A DNA stretch of 64,000 nt from Bacteroidota bacterium (GCA_947447375.1 CANFJB010000010.1:28412-92411); one strand, 5' to 3'. Counted from the stretch's first letter, positions 17,573 to 26,737 are shown. The notes: generated from the letters alone by a model not told the origin. A program made the numbers and translations.

Positions 17573-18633
17573 AGTATTATATATTTTAAAGTCATTGCTT
17601 TATTTACTGTTTCAAACCATTCGTTTTCTGGGATGCTGTCTTTTGTAATTCCGCATCCTATATATAAAGTGGCTTTATTTATTTCACTGTAATTCTGGAT
17701 TTGCATGCTCCGTAAATTTACATATAAATCAGTTTCAGAATTGTCATTGTAATTTATTTCACCTAAAAAACCAGCGTAAAATTCACGATTATAACCTTCA
17801 TTGTTAAAGATAAAATCGATTGCATTTTGTTTTGGCAAACCACCAACTGCAGGTGTAGGATGTAAAAGTAACACTAATTCCTTCAGATTAGTAGTTTTAT
17901 CTATTAAACCTTGAATAGCTGTTTTTAGATGCAATAAATTTCCCGCTTTTATTGTTTTTGGATTTGAAATTTGAATTTCTGAAACCAATTTACCAATTAT
18001 TTCAACAATATAATCGGTCACAAATTGCTGTTCTTCTTTTTCTTTGTTTTGCCAAAGTACCTCTTCACTACCTTTATACAATTGCGTTCCCGCCAGAGCA
18101 ACCGTTTGGAATTGATTGCCTTTTACTTTCAATAATGTCTCAGGAGTTGCCCCCATCCATAAGCCAATTTCTGGGTGAAACCAGCAGTAATTAAAAGCCG
18201 AAGGATAACTACTTGCTAACTTTATATAAAGCGAAATTAAATCAAAATTAGGTAAATCAACGATTTCATTTCTAGACAATACCACTTTTGAAAAAGTACC
18301 CTTTTCAATTTCTTGAATTGCTTTGGATACGATATTTTCGAAATTATTTTTGGCAACCTCATTTGAATCAGATTCAACTTTAGAACTAATTTGGAAAAAT
18401 TCAGGTTGAAAATGAGCAACAATCTCTTCGGAATTATCTTTAGGAATTAAAATCTTTTTATTTGCATCAAATGAAGAAAAAATAAAACCCGATTCTGATA
18501 AATCGTCACTAAAAGTTAGTTTTCCGTCATTTTGAAAAAGGCCATTAATTATTTCAGAGTTGGGCTTTTTATAAATAACAAAGGGTAAATTCTTTTGAAA
18601 ATGCTGTTTTACTTTATTAAAAAAATCAGTCAT
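17569..18633 (-). CDS. menF: Isochorismate synthase (MenF/EntC family)
   Basis: The 354-residue chorismate-utilising enzyme converts chorismate to isochorismate in the cytoplasm. Conserved segments are FSKVVLSRNE near residue 117, WMGATPETLLKV near 160, VALAGTQ near 180 and HPTPAVGGLPK near 263, the last being characteristic of isochorismate synthases. Because it sits beside a hotdog thioesterase, a role in menaquinone synthesis is more likely than siderophore synthesis; no other men or ent genes are seen here. It begins six bases after the thioesterase stop and ends inside the bshB1 start codon. Confidence 0.85.
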   Translation of the reverse strand: MTDFFNKVKQHFQKNLPFVIYKKPNSEIINGLFQNDGKLTFSDDLSESGFIFSSFDANKKILIPKDNSEEIVAHFQPEFFQISSKVESDSNEVAKNNFENIVSKAIQEIEKGTFSKVVLSRNEIVDLPNFDLISLYIKLASSYPSAFNYCWFHPEIGLWMGATPETLLKVKGNQFQTVALAGTQLYKGSEEVLWQNKEKEEQQFVTDYIVEIIGKLVSEIQISNPKTIKAGNLLHLKTAIQGLIDKTTNLKELVLLLHPTPAVGGLPKQNAIDFIFNNEGYNREFYAGFLGEINYNDNSETDLYVNLRSMQIQNYSEINKATLYIGCGITKDSIPENEWFETVNKAMTLKYIIL

Positions 18634-18639
18634 TATTGG

Positions 18640-19077
18640 TTATTTATTGTTTCTTACTTTTTTTGGCAAAACCATATTAGTAAGTTTACAAATAGAGATC
18701 ATTTTTCCAGCCTCATCAGTAATTTTTATTTCCCATAAATGGATGGAACGCCCTTGGTGAATAATCCTTGCAGTGCCGTAAACAAAGCCATCTCTTTTAC
18801 TTTTTAGATGATTTGCAGAAATTTCAATACCTCGAACTTCACTCAATTCAGGGTTAATAAACATCATGGAAGCTGCAGATCCTACACTTTCGGCTAATGC
18901 AACAGTTGCGCCTCCATGTAAAAGCCCCATTGGTTGATGAACTCTAGGATTTACAGGCATTTTCGCTACTAAAAAACCCTCTCCTGCATCTATAAATTCC
19001 ATTTCCAAAGTTTCCATCAATGTGTTTTTTGAAAAGTCATTACAAATTGAAATTATTCTATCTTTATCGAAAGTCAT
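18640..19077 (-). CDS. PaaI-type hotdog-fold thioesterase, possible 1,4-dihydroxy-2-naphthoyl-CoA hydrolase
   Basis: The 145-residue single hotdog domain has MGLLHGGATVALAESVGSAA in its middle, the HGG-x9-ES arrangement in which the glutamate is the catalytic base of PaaI/YdiI-type acyl-CoA thioesterases. The ATG at 19077 is preferred over a TTG twelve codons upstream. Being encoded six bases before isochorismate synthase, it probably hydrolyses DHNA-CoA in menaquinone synthesis, but this rests on context only. The region upstream, shared with a divergent lipoprotein gene, contains a 16-bp perfect palindrome at 19149-19164. Confidence 0.8.
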   Translation of the reverse strand: MTFDKDRIISICNDFSKNTLMETLEMEFIDAGEGFLVAKMPVNPRVHQPMGLLHGGATVALAESVGSAASMMFINPELSEVRGIEISANHLKSKRDGFVYGTARIIHQGRSIHLWEIKITDEAGKMISICKLTNMVLPKKVRNNK

Positions 19078-19148
19078 TTTTTTTTGTAAAAATAACACAT
19101 TATTGGTAGACAATAAAATAATTATGATTTAGATTAGAAATGTTTAGT

Positions 19149-19164
19149 TTTAGTTTAAACTAAA
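19149..19164. promoter_or_regulatory. Perfect 16-bp palindrome in a divergent intergenic region
   Basis: TTTAGTTTAAACTAAA is its own reverse complement and lies between the divergent thioesterase and lipoprotein genes. It could be an operator for a dimeric regulator. No regulator is encoded nearby, and AT-rich DNA produces palindromes by chance more often. Confidence 0.3.
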
Positions 19165-19244
19165 TTGATTATTTTTTCGTTATTACTATCCTAGTGGAAT
19201 AAATATTTATAAAATATCCTTATTTTTACAAAAATTCTTAAACA

Positions 19245-20798
19245 ATGCGCAAAATTCTATTTTTACTTTTATCGGGAATATTGTTATCAATGACATCTTG
19301 TAGAAAAGATTTTGCATTTGAACCCAGCAATGGTGAATTGGGTTTTTCTAAAGACACTGTTTATTTAGACACCGTTTTTACTAACATAGGATCAAGTACT
19401 TACACTTTAAAAGTATACAACAAAAGTAATAAAGACATCTTAATTCCAAAAATCCAATTAGGAAAAGGCGCACAGTCTAAATACCGAATGACCATTGATG
19501 GAATGCAAGGCGAAAATGGGAAAATATTTAATAATGTAGAATTATTAGCAAAAGACAGCATGTATGTTTTTATTGAAACAACCGCTGGAATTGCTGATGC
19601 CAACCCCACCGATTTTTTATATACCGATCAAATTCAATTTGGTTTAGGAACCGCATTACAGAAGGTAGAATTGGTCACACTGATTCAGGACGCTATATTT
19701 TTATACCCACAAAAATACGTTGATGCTACAACTGGCGCGGTTAGTTACGAATCATTAACATTTGGTCAAGATCAAATTTACGGGTTTATTTTGGATCATA
19801 ATGAGCATAACGATGAATACCATTGGACAAATTCCAAACCCTATGTAATATATGGTTATGCCGGAATTCCGAATGGTGAAACGCTCAATATTGATTCAGG
19901 AGCGCGAATTCATTTTCATGCCAATTCTGGAATAATTGTGGGAAATGGCGGGACAATAAAAATCAATGGGCAACAATCAACTACTGCAGCGCTTGAAAAA
20001 GAAGTTGTTTTTGAAGGGGATCGATTAGAACCAGGATTTTCGGATGTTCCTGGACAATGGGGATTAATTTGGTTGAGCCAAGGAAGCGTGAATAATCAAA
20101 TTAACCACCTAACCTTAAAAAATGCAACTGTAGGAATATTTGTTGGCGATGTTTTAAATGCTGCTAATCCAACATTAAAAATTGATAATACACAAATTTA
20201 TAATTGTTCAAATATTGGTTTGTTTTCAAGAAGTGCAAAAATTGAGGGAACCAATTTGGTAATCAATTCTGCTGGTCAAGCGAGTTTGGCGTGTACAGAA
20301 GGAGGTTCCTATTTGTTTAAACATTGTACTTTTAATAACAACTGGCAAAGTTCAAAACAAGTGGCGGTTTTATTGAGTAATTATCAAAATATCAATGATG
20401 TTATTACTCCCAAAGCCTTATATCAAGCAGAATTTGACAATTGTATTATCTATGGCTCAAACCAAATCGAACTGTCATTGGACAAAAAAGATGCAGCTGC
20501 ATTTAACTATAAATTCAATAATTGCCTGATAAAATTCAATAATACAAATAATCAATATACTTCAAATCCGTTGTATTTGTTTGATACAGACGCTACACAT
20601 TACACGAATATCATTAGAAATCAAGATCCTAAATTTCAGAATGCAAATAAGAATAAGTTGAATATAAATAACACTTCCCCAGCTTTCGCAAATGGTAATG
20701 CTGCCTATTTAATTGTGAAAGATATTTTAGGAAATACTAGAAGTTTGCCGCCAGATTTAGGAGCTTATAAAAACGCCCCTTTTCCAATAGTGCCCTAA
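19245..20798 (+). CDS. Beta-helix lipoprotein of unknown function
   Basis: The 517-residue protein has a lipoprotein signal (lipobox MTSC, cysteine at residue 19) and is therefore expected on the outer membrane or periplasmic face. Residues 35-130 look like an immunoglobulin-type domain (paired segments around DTVFTNIGSSTYTLKVYN). Residues 190-480 contain short repeating strands rich in N, G and I (LTLKNATVGIF, LKIDNTQIYNCSNIGLF) typical of a right-handed parallel beta-helix. No catalytic motif is recognised. Homologues are common in Flavobacteriia as hypothetical proteins. It overlaps the 3' end of the convergent Hsp15-like gene by four bases. It is not obviously part of the polysaccharide locus. 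Confidence 0.7.
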   Translation: MRKILFLLLSGILLSMTSCRKDFAFEPSNGELGFSKDTVYLDTVFTNIGSSTYTLKVYNKSNKDILIPKIQLGKGAQSKYRMTIDGMQGENGKIFNNVELLAKDSMYVFIETTAGIADANPTDFLYTDQIQFGLGTALQKVELVTLIQDAIFLYPQKYVDATTGAVSYESLTFGQDQIYGFILDHNEHNDEYHWTNSKPYVIYGYAGIPNGETLNIDSGARIHFHANSGIIVGNGGTIKINGQQSTTAALEKEVVFEGDRLEPGFSDVPGQWGLIWLSQGSVNNQINHLTLKNATVGIFVGDVLNAANPTLKIDNTQIYNCSNIGLFSRSAKIEGTNLVINSAGQASLACTEGGSYLFKHCTFNNNWQSSKQVAVLLSNYQNINDVITPKALYQAEFDNCIIYGSNQIELSLDKKDAAAFNYKFNNCLIKFNNTNNQYTSNPLYLFDTDATHYTNIIRNQDPKFQNANKNKLNINNTSPAFANGNAAYLIVKDILGNTRSLPPDLGAYKNAPFPIVP

Positions 20799-21169
20799 AT
20801 TTCTATTTCATTACCAAAATCTTCTAGGTCTCTTCGATCCTTTTTTGTAGGACGCCCATCACCTGTTTTCCTGTAATGCTCTTTAGATAATTTCAATAAT
20901 TCTAAGTGTTGGAAAGCTTCAATTGGTGTTTCATTTTTTCTGTAGATATCAACTAATTTAGCGGCAACACGATTAGCAGGAATATCCAAAACAACTATAA
21001 TTTGCGTAATTTGATCTTTTCTGAAAGTAATTTTATCGGTTGGAAACACCTCTTTTGAAGGTTTTGCGATAATTCCATTAACCGTAATATGATTTTTTTT
21101 ACAAGCTTCTGTAACCATATTTCGGGTTTTATAATACCTCACACACCATAAAAATTTATCTACTCTCAT
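20795..21169 (-). CDS. S4-domain RNA-binding protein, Hsp15-like
   Basis: The 124-residue protein has an N-terminal S4 domain (residues 1-60, MRVDKFLWCVRYYKTRNM, the alpha-L RNA-binding motif) and a basic C-terminal tail with GDGRPTKKDRRDL. It matches the Hsp15/HslR family, whose E. coli member binds stalled 50S subunits carrying nascent chain-tRNA and helps recycle them. It is cytoplasmic. A TATTTTTGC -7 box is present 34 bases upstream. The end overlaps the convergent lipoprotein stop codon by four bases. Confidence 0.85.
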   Translation of the reverse strand: MRVDKFLWCVRYYKTRNMVTEACKKNHITVNGIIAKPSKEVFPTDKITFRKDQITQIIVVLDIPANRVAAKLVDIYRKNETPIEAFQHLELLKLSKEHYRKTGDGRPTKKDRRDLEDFGNEIEI

Positions 21170-21202
21170 AATTTTTTTCTAAAATAGAAGTTAAATTGAA
21201 TG

Positions 21203-21210
21203 CAAAAATA
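21203..21210 (-). promoter_or_regulatory. Putative -7 box for the Hsp15-like gene
   Basis: The reverse strand reads TATTTTTGC, matching TAnnTTTG plus the frequently following C, with its end 34 bases before the start codon. No -33 element is clear. Confidence 0.4.
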
Positions 21211-21248
21211 AATCAATATTGTATCTTGCGCTCTTAAAATTAATAAAA

Positions 21249-22325
21249 ATGAATAAATATTTAAAATTAGCTTTAATTTTTGTTTTTGGACTAACATTAA
21301 TAGGGTTAACTATGGTTTCATGCACTAAGAATGAAACACCTAATTATAGTGTTACACTTAAAGAGTATCCTGTTCAATATGCAGCTGACTTAGATTCAAT
21401 AGACAAATATTTGAATACCCATTATATTTCTTCAGTTGATGCAGATTTCAATATTACATTCGCTAAAATTCCTGCTGGCGGCACACAACAATCTATTAGA
21501 GCGCAACAAACTTACCCTTTACAATACAAAATGGTTCAAAACGACACTCACGGTGTTAACTATAAAGTTTATTATTTAAAATTAAGAGAAGGAACCAACG
21601 AAAGTACATCAGCTGTCGATTCAGTTTATGTTTCCTATAAAGGAAGTTTATTAACTGATGCACAATTTGATTATTCTGAAACACCAATTTGGTTTCAATT
21701 AGAATCTGTTGTAGCTGGTTGGGGTGAGATTATACCTTTATTCAAAACCGGAACCTTTGATACTGCTCCTGGACCAAATCCGAGTACTTTTACAAATTTT
21801 GGGGCTGGAGTTATGTTTTTACCATCTGGATTGGCTTATTATGAACAAATGCCATCTTCACTTATTCCTTCTTATTCTCCACTAATTTTTAGTTTTAAAT
21901 TGAAAAGTCAGAAAAGCCGAGACCACGATAGGGATGGGATTTTGTCTAAATTCGAAGTAAATCCTTCTATTGCTAATCAAAAACCAAAAGACTATGATAG
22001 TGATGGAGATGGAACTCCAAATTTTTACGATATTGATGATGATGGAGATCATTTTATGACTAAGATAGAAACAAAAAGACCTTATTTAACTTCTATTGTA
22101 AATGGTCAAACTGTTTTAACACCAAACGGTTATTATCCTTTTGATGGAGCTGCAGTTGACAATCCATTAACGCCAAATATTGATGAACGACAAGGGATAC
22201 CTAGAAAATATACTGGACCAAATAATCCTACTAGCGGTTTACCAACTCCATTGCCGGCAGATTATACTGACCCAACAAGATTAAGAAGATATCTAGATCC
22301 TACTTCTTTCCCACCTTTTGAATAA
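21249..22325 (+). CDS. FKBP-type peptidyl-prolyl isomerase lipoprotein with Ca-binding-like repeats
   Basis: The 358-residue lipoprotein (lipobox VSC near residue 25) carries an FKBP-like domain in residues 105-230: DSVYVSYKGSLLTDAQFDYS, then a long insertion, then MFLPSGLAYYE and SPLIFSFKLKS. A C-terminal segment (about 232-275) has DHDRDGILSKFE and DYDSDGDGTPNFYD, Asp-rich loops resembling EF-hand or thrombospondin-type-3 calcium sites. FKBP proteins catalyse proline isomerisation; several Bacteroidota lipoprotein forms accompany gliding or secretion. The ATG at 21249 is preferred over an upstream in-frame TTG. It is followed by a strong terminator. Confidence 0.8.
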   Translation: MNKYLKLALIFVFGLTLIGLTMVSCTKNETPNYSVTLKEYPVQYAADLDSIDKYLNTHYISSVDADFNITFAKIPAGGTQQSIRAQQTYPLQYKMVQNDTHGVNYKVYYLKLREGTNESTSAVDSVYVSYKGSLLTDAQFDYSETPIWFQLESVVAGWGEIIPLFKTGTFDTAPGPNPSTFTNFGAGVMFLPSGLAYYEQMPSSLIPSYSPLIFSFKLKSQKSRDHDRDGILSKFEVNPSIANQKPKDYDSDGDGTPNFYDIDDDGDHFMTKIETKRPYLTSIVNGQTVLTPNGYYPFDGAAVDNPLTPNIDERQGIPRKYTGPNNPTSGLPTPLPADYTDPTRLRRYLDPTSFPPFE

Positions 22326-22345
22326 GATTTTAAATTCTATATATA

Positions 22346-22378
22346 ATGCCCGTTAAAAATTGACGGGCATTTTTTTTT
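22346..22378 (+). terminator. Rho-independent terminator after the FKBP gene
   Basis: The stem ATGCCCGT (22346-22353) with ACGGGCAT (22363-22370) is followed by eight Ts. The 190 bases from here to the next gene hold no gene; only a TAATTTTG -7-like match at 22478-22485 was noticed. Confidence 0.85.
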
Positions 22379-22569
22379 AAATAAATCAAAGAAAAATTTC
22401 TTAGCAAATAGCATTAAAATTAATGATTCTGTACAATTTTATCCCTACATTAGTATTATAAATAACATTGAAAAACCTAATTTTGAATTATCAATTAAAA
22501 AATGAGGATTCTATAATTCTTTATTTGGTAATTTGATGTTACAAAAATTAATGAATTAAAATAAAATGT

Positions 22570-24783
22570 ATGAAAAAATTATTACTTAACTACAAATCTA
22601 TTAATTGTGCTTTATTTTTGATGTTAGTGGGAGCTAACACTTTATCAGGTCAAACTGTAGTTCAAGAAACATTTGGAACAACAGCTGTGCCAATTGCAAA
22701 TAACTATAGTGGTGCTACTTCTACTCCGTCAGTAAGTTATTTAACTAATGTTGCAGGTTATGCTTCAGTAGATTTAAATGGAACAGATGGTTTTTTAAAC
22801 TTTATGCCAAATACAACTACAGGTGCAAATAGAGTGAGTGTAGTTGGAGCATTACCATCTGGTTCTGGAATGAATGGAGCTCTTCATTCAAATACCAATT
22901 TAATCACTTGGAATTTCAATATGAAAGCTTCTAGGTTATCTACTAATATTTTTTCATCTTCAACTGGTTTTCCTGTAAACAAATATTTTAGCGGTGTAGT
23001 TTTGTGCTCTACTACTGGAACGGTAATTTCTAATGGTACTGGTCCTGGATCAGGTTACGCTGTTACATTACAAAAAAGTATAAACAACGCTACTTCAGGA
23101 AAAGCAAGTATTTATTTGATTAAATTTTCAAATGGAATTGGTGACGTTGTTGGAGAAGCATCAGTAGTTACAAAGCTAATTGAGTCTCCAGAATTGGCTC
23201 AAATTCCATCATCGATTACAACATCAAATAATTTAAGTATTAAAGTTACATACAACCCAACTGTTGATGTTTGGGAATTGTATTACAGAGAAGATCCTAT
23301 TACTCCTACTCCTATAGCCTTTGTAGATCCTACAACAGGAACATTTACACTTGGGGGAACTGCAACTGATGTGCCACCAACTACACCAATGACAAGTTAT
23401 GGTTTTGTAGCTGGACTTCAAAGTAGCACAAGTACTGCAAACTCCTACCAATTTGATAATTTCAAAATTAGTTTGAGTGCACCTCCTGCTTACACTGCAC
23501 CACCAACCATTGCAAACAGACAAGTGTTTAATTCAACAAGTAATCCAACTGTTGGTAGTTTAGTCGCTACGGGAAGTAACATCAAGTGGTATTCAACTTT
23601 AACAGGAGGAACTGCAATTGCTGCAAGTACACCATTAACTTATTCTACTTACTATGGTTCTCAAACGGTAAATAACGTAGAAAGTACTCGTATTGCAACA
23701 CAAGCATTTGTAGGTGATACAGGATTAAGAACTTTGCCATTATATGAAAGTTTTGCAAGTTATAATATTGGAGATAAATTAATTCAAATGAATAATGGGG
23801 CTTCTGCAGCAACCCTTGAAAACCCTGGAACAGGATTAGGAGCTTGGTCAATTACACCAAGTACTAATATTACAGATGACGTGTTAATTGTGGCGTCACC
23901 AACATGGACTAATACTGTTTTACCTGCTGCAGCTGGTAATGCGATTTCTTTTGTTGGTTCTGGAATAGATCCTGAATTAAAATTTACAAATACTACAACT
24001 GGAAAATTATTTTCATCATTTGTTTTTAATATAGTTGATGCTCCTGTAGCCATAGTAGCCTCTACAACAAATCCTAACTATTCAACACCAACAGGTTTTT
24101 ATAGTTTTTCTTCAGATAGTATTGACCCTGTAACTTCTTTAGTTGTTACCAATTATGCTGCTGATGTTATGTTTAGAAAAAATATTACAACTGGAAAATA
24201 CAATCTTGGTTTGTCTAAGTCAAATAATGGCGATGAATGCGTTTGGAGTCCTACAGAGTTTGATTTCAATACACAACACGTAGTAGTTATTAGTTATGAA
24301 AACATTGGAAATGCAGACCCATTACAGCAAGTTGCTAATTTATGGATTGATCCGGCTACTACTACTCAACCAGCGGCAACTTTATCTCAAAATAATCCTA
24401 CGACTTCAATTACAAGAGATCATTTAGATAGAATTAAACTATTACAAGCTTCTTCTACTTCTACTCCAACATTAATTATTGATGAAATTAGAGTAGCCAA
24501 TAACTGGTCGCAAGCATTAGGTGGAGTAGCTTTAGGTTTGATAAATAATTCAATTTCTAATTTAACTATTTATCCAAATCCGGTTTCAAACGGTAAATTA
24601 TTTATTTCTTCTTCTTCTAATTTAGAGAAAGATGTAGTAATCTATACCACTTTAGGACAACAAGTACTTCAAGATAAAACAGTTTCTGAAGCGATTAATG
24701 TTTCAAATTTAAGTCAAGGAACTTATTTTGTTAAAATAACTGAAGCTGGTTTAACTACAACAAAAAAACTAATAATTAATTAA
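22570..24783 (+). CDS. Secreted jelly-roll protein with T9SS sorting domain, possible glycan-binding surface protein
   Basis: The 737-residue exported protein starts with a signal peptide (to about residue 28, LSGQ). Residues 35-300 and 390-650 look like two concanavalin A/LamG-type jelly-roll modules, each ending in a YQFDNFKIS or LIIDEIRVAN strand. Between them is an Ig-like segment (about 308-385) with NIKWYSTLTGGTAI. Residues 665-737 form a T9SS type A sorting domain (YPNPVSNGKLFI to TTTKKLIIN), so it should reach the cell surface or medium. No catalytic motif is seen. Its position just upstream of two secreted lyases suggests surface glycan binding, but this is inference. Confidence 0.7.
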   Translation: MKKLLLNYKSINCALFLMLVGANTLSGQTVVQETFGTTAVPIANNYSGATSTPSVSYLTNVAGYASVDLNGTDGFLNFMPNTTTGANRVSVVGALPSGSGMNGALHSNTNLITWNFNMKASRLSTNIFSSSTGFPVNKYFSGVVLCSTTGTVISNGTGPGSGYAVTLQKSINNATSGKASIYLIKFSNGIGDVVGEASVVTKLIESPELAQIPSSITTSNNLSIKVTYNPTVDVWELYYREDPITPTPIAFVDPTTGTFTLGGTATDVPPTTPMTSYGFVAGLQSSTSTANSYQFDNFKISLSAPPAYTAPPTIANRQVFNSTSNPTVGSLVATGSNIKWYSTLTGGTAIAASTPLTYSTYYGSQTVNNVESTRIATQAFVGDTGLRTLPLYESFASYNIGDKLIQMNNGASAATLENPGTGLGAWSITPSTNITDDVLIVASPTWTNTVLPAAAGNAISFVGSGIDPELKFTNTTTGKLFSSFVFNIVDAPVAIVASTTNPNYSTPTGFYSFSSDSIDPVTSLVVTNYAADVMFRKNITTGKYNLGLSKSNNGDECVWSPTEFDFNTQHVVVISYENIGNADPLQQVANLWIDPATTTQPAATLSQNNPTTSITRDHLDRIKLLQASSTSTPTLIIDEIRVANNWSQALGGVALGLINNSISNLTIYPNPVSNGKLFISSSSNLEKDVVIYTTLGQQVLQDKTVSEAINVSNLSQGTYFVKITEAGLTTTKKLIIN

Positions 24784-24805
24784 TTACATTTTTAATTATA
24801 AAAAA

Positions 24806-24837
24806 AATGCGGTATTTTTAAATATCGCATTTTTATT
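24806..24837 (+). terminator. Terminator-like hairpin between the T9SS protein and the first lyase
   Basis: AATGCGGTATTT pairs with AAATATCGCATT (one G-T pair), followed by TTTATTT. It is only 18 bases before the next start codon. Confidence 0.65.
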
Positions 24838-24854
24838 TATTTCAAAATTTCAAA

Positions 24855-25640
24855 ATGAAAATACCATTTGCAATACTGATTCCTTTTTTACCTTTTTATA
24901 GCTTTTCTCAAGTAATATTAAAGTCTGATGGACCTGGAAATACTTATGAGCTAATCAATTCCGTTTTAGCACCCGGAAATGAAGCTGTAGAACATCCTGA
25001 GTGCATTCACGGCTCCTTTGGAAGACACATTGCAGAAGTATGGGATGATGAATTAAAAGAAAACGTTTTTGAATTTTATTCTCATGTAACTCCGGATAAC
25101 GACCGATGTGAAAAATTAGATAGACAACGTGTTGAAATAAAAACATACGAACCTTCTCCAGCAAATTTAATTGGAACCAATGGTGAAACAGTAACTTACA
25201 AATGGAAATTCAGATTGCCAAAAGGATTTCAACCCTCAAGTAGTTTTACTCATTTACATCAAATAAAAGCCGTTGGTGGATCTCAAGATTTACCAATATT
25301 TACAATTACAGCGAGAAAATCTAAAGTAAATCAGTTAATTGTAATTCATAATAATGAAAATACTGTTGCAAGCGCTGATTTATCAGAATTTGAAGGAACT
25401 TGGGTAGAAATAACAGAAAAAATCAAAATTGGAGTAAACGGCACCTACTCTATTTCAATAAAAAAAATAAAAAACGGCAAGGAATTACTTTCGTTTAAAA
25501 GTGATAACATTATGACTATTAGACCCGATAACGACTTTATAAGACCAAAATGGGGAATTTATAGAAGTTTGAAAAAGGCCGAAGATTTAAGAGATGAAGC
25601 AGTTCGTTTTAATGACTTTTCAATTAAAGAAGGTGAATAA
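24855..25640 (+). CDS. Jelly-roll polysaccharide lyase, PL28-like (short form, no sorting domain)
   Basis: The 261-residue protein has a signal peptide (to about residue 18, FSQ) and a single jelly-roll domain. Conserved strands are FGRHIAEVWDDEL, DRQRVEIKTYEPSPANL, FTHLHQIKAVGG and FIRPKWGIYRS. The R-x-E-x-K strand and the Q-I-K strand resemble the central sheet of lyases that cut uronic-acid glycans by beta-elimination. From memory, the pattern matches PL28 ulvan lyases of marine Flavobacteriia best; PL13/PL20-like families are alternatives. It lacks a T9SS domain, so it is probably periplasmic or released differently. It is paralogous to the next gene, whose start lies inside its last codons. 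Confidence 0.65.
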   Translation: MKIPFAILIPFLPFYSFSQVILKSDGPGNTYELINSVLAPGNEAVEHPECIHGSFGRHIAEVWDDELKENVFEFYSHVTPDNDRCEKLDRQRVEIKTYEPSPANLIGTNGETVTYKWKFRLPKGFQPSSSFTHLHQIKAVGGSQDLPIFTITARKSKVNQLIVIHNNENTVASADLSEFEGTWVEITEKIKIGVNGTYSISIKKIKNGKELLSFKSDNIMTIRPDNDFIRPKWGIYRSLKKAEDLRDEAVRFNDFSIKEGE

Positions 25641-26733
25641 TTTATATAAAAATAATTTATTATTTGTTGGATTTGCATTTTTATGTCAAATCCAAGCTTC
25701 GTTTTCACAAGTGACATTAGACGCAAACGGACCAGGAAACACCTATGAGTTAATTACAAGTGTTTTTGCACCCGGAAATGGAGTAAGCGCTGTGGAAGCT
25801 CCGGATTTATACCACCCATGGGCAGCTGGCGGAAACAGACATATTGCAGAGGTTTTTGACGCCGATTTATTTAGAAATGTGTTTGAATTTTATTCACATG
25901 CATTGTTAGATAATGAACCTGTAGATCCAACTTTAACCGATCGACAACGAGTTGAAATTAAAACATATGCAGCATCACCTGATAATTTAAAAGGAACCGT
26001 TGGAGAAAATATTATTTACAAATGGAGTTTTAAATTACCTGTTGGTTTTCAACCTTCTTCAAATTTTACTCATATCCACCAAATAAAAGCAGTTGATGGT
26101 GATGATGGCAATCCGTTATTTACATTAACACCAAGATTTGGAACACCCAATAAATTAGAATTAATTTATGTAGAAAATTCAACTTCAGGAACTAATAAAG
26201 TTTGCATTGTAGAATTATTACCTTTTTTAGGAAATTGGGTTGATGCTGAAGAACGAATCAAAGTGGGAAGCAACGGAATTTATTCTATAATTTTAAAAAA
26301 GCACAGCGACGGTACTGTTTTAATGTCTTATACCAATACCAATATTGCAACTATTCGTCCAGATAACACTTTCATTAGACCTAAATGGGGCATTTACAGA
26401 AGTATTTTAGATATTGGAAATTTGCGAGATGAAGCTGTTCGATTTTCTGGATTTAGCATTCAAGAAGTAGCAACCTTAAATACTAACTCAAATAATATTG
26501 GAGAAAATGAAATTAATATTTCAAATCCAATTAATGAAAATTTAGAATTATCAGAGATAATTTTAAAAAATTACAACAAACTCCAACTTTTTGATATATC
26601 AGGTAAAAAAATTCTAGAATTAAATGGTTTGAATAACAAAATAGACTTATCCAATTTAAATTCTGGTATTTATTTAATTCAGTTATATAATGATAACATG
26701 AAGTCAAAACCAATCAAAATCATAAAAAAATAG
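25612..26733 (+). CDS. Jelly-roll polysaccharide lyase, PL28-like, with T9SS sorting domain
   Basis: This protein of about 373 residues is a paralogue of the preceding lyase: NGPGNTYELI, DRQRVEIKTYAASPDNLKG, FTHIHQIKAVDGDDGNP and FIRPKWGIYRS align without large gaps. A linker rich in N and a C-terminal sorting domain follow (from about residue 300, KLQLFDISGKKILELNGL to PIKIIKK), so it should be secreted through T9SS. Candidate starts are ATG 25594, ATG 25612 and GTG 25633; the last overlaps the previous stop codon and gives the tidiest signal peptide. I list 25612 as a compromise. It probably makes the first endolytic cuts at the cell surface. Confidence 0.68.
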   Translation: MTFQLKKVNNLYKNNLLFVGFAFLCQIQASFSQVTLDANGPGNTYELITSVFAPGNGVSAVEAPDLYHPWAAGGNRHIAEVFDADLFRNVFEFYSHALLDNEPVDPTLTDRQRVEIKTYAASPDNLKGTVGENIIYKWSFKLPVGFQPSSNFTHIHQIKAVDGDDGNPLFTLTPRFGTPNKLELIYVENSTSGTNKVCIVELLPFLGNWVDAEERIKVGSNGIYSIILKKHSDGTVLMSYTNTNIATIRPDNTFIRPKWGIYRSILDIGNLRDEAVRFSGFSIQEVATLNTNSNNIGENEINISNPINENLELSEIILKNYNKLQLFDISGKKILELNGLNNKIDLSNLNSGIYLIQLYNDNMKSKPIKIIKK

Positions 26734-26737
26734 CAAT

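Noticed and set aside
19078..19113. Twelve-codon TTG-started extension of the PaaI-type thioesterase
   Set aside because: The extension is low-complexity and TTG-initiated; ATG 19077 gives the normal hotdog length.
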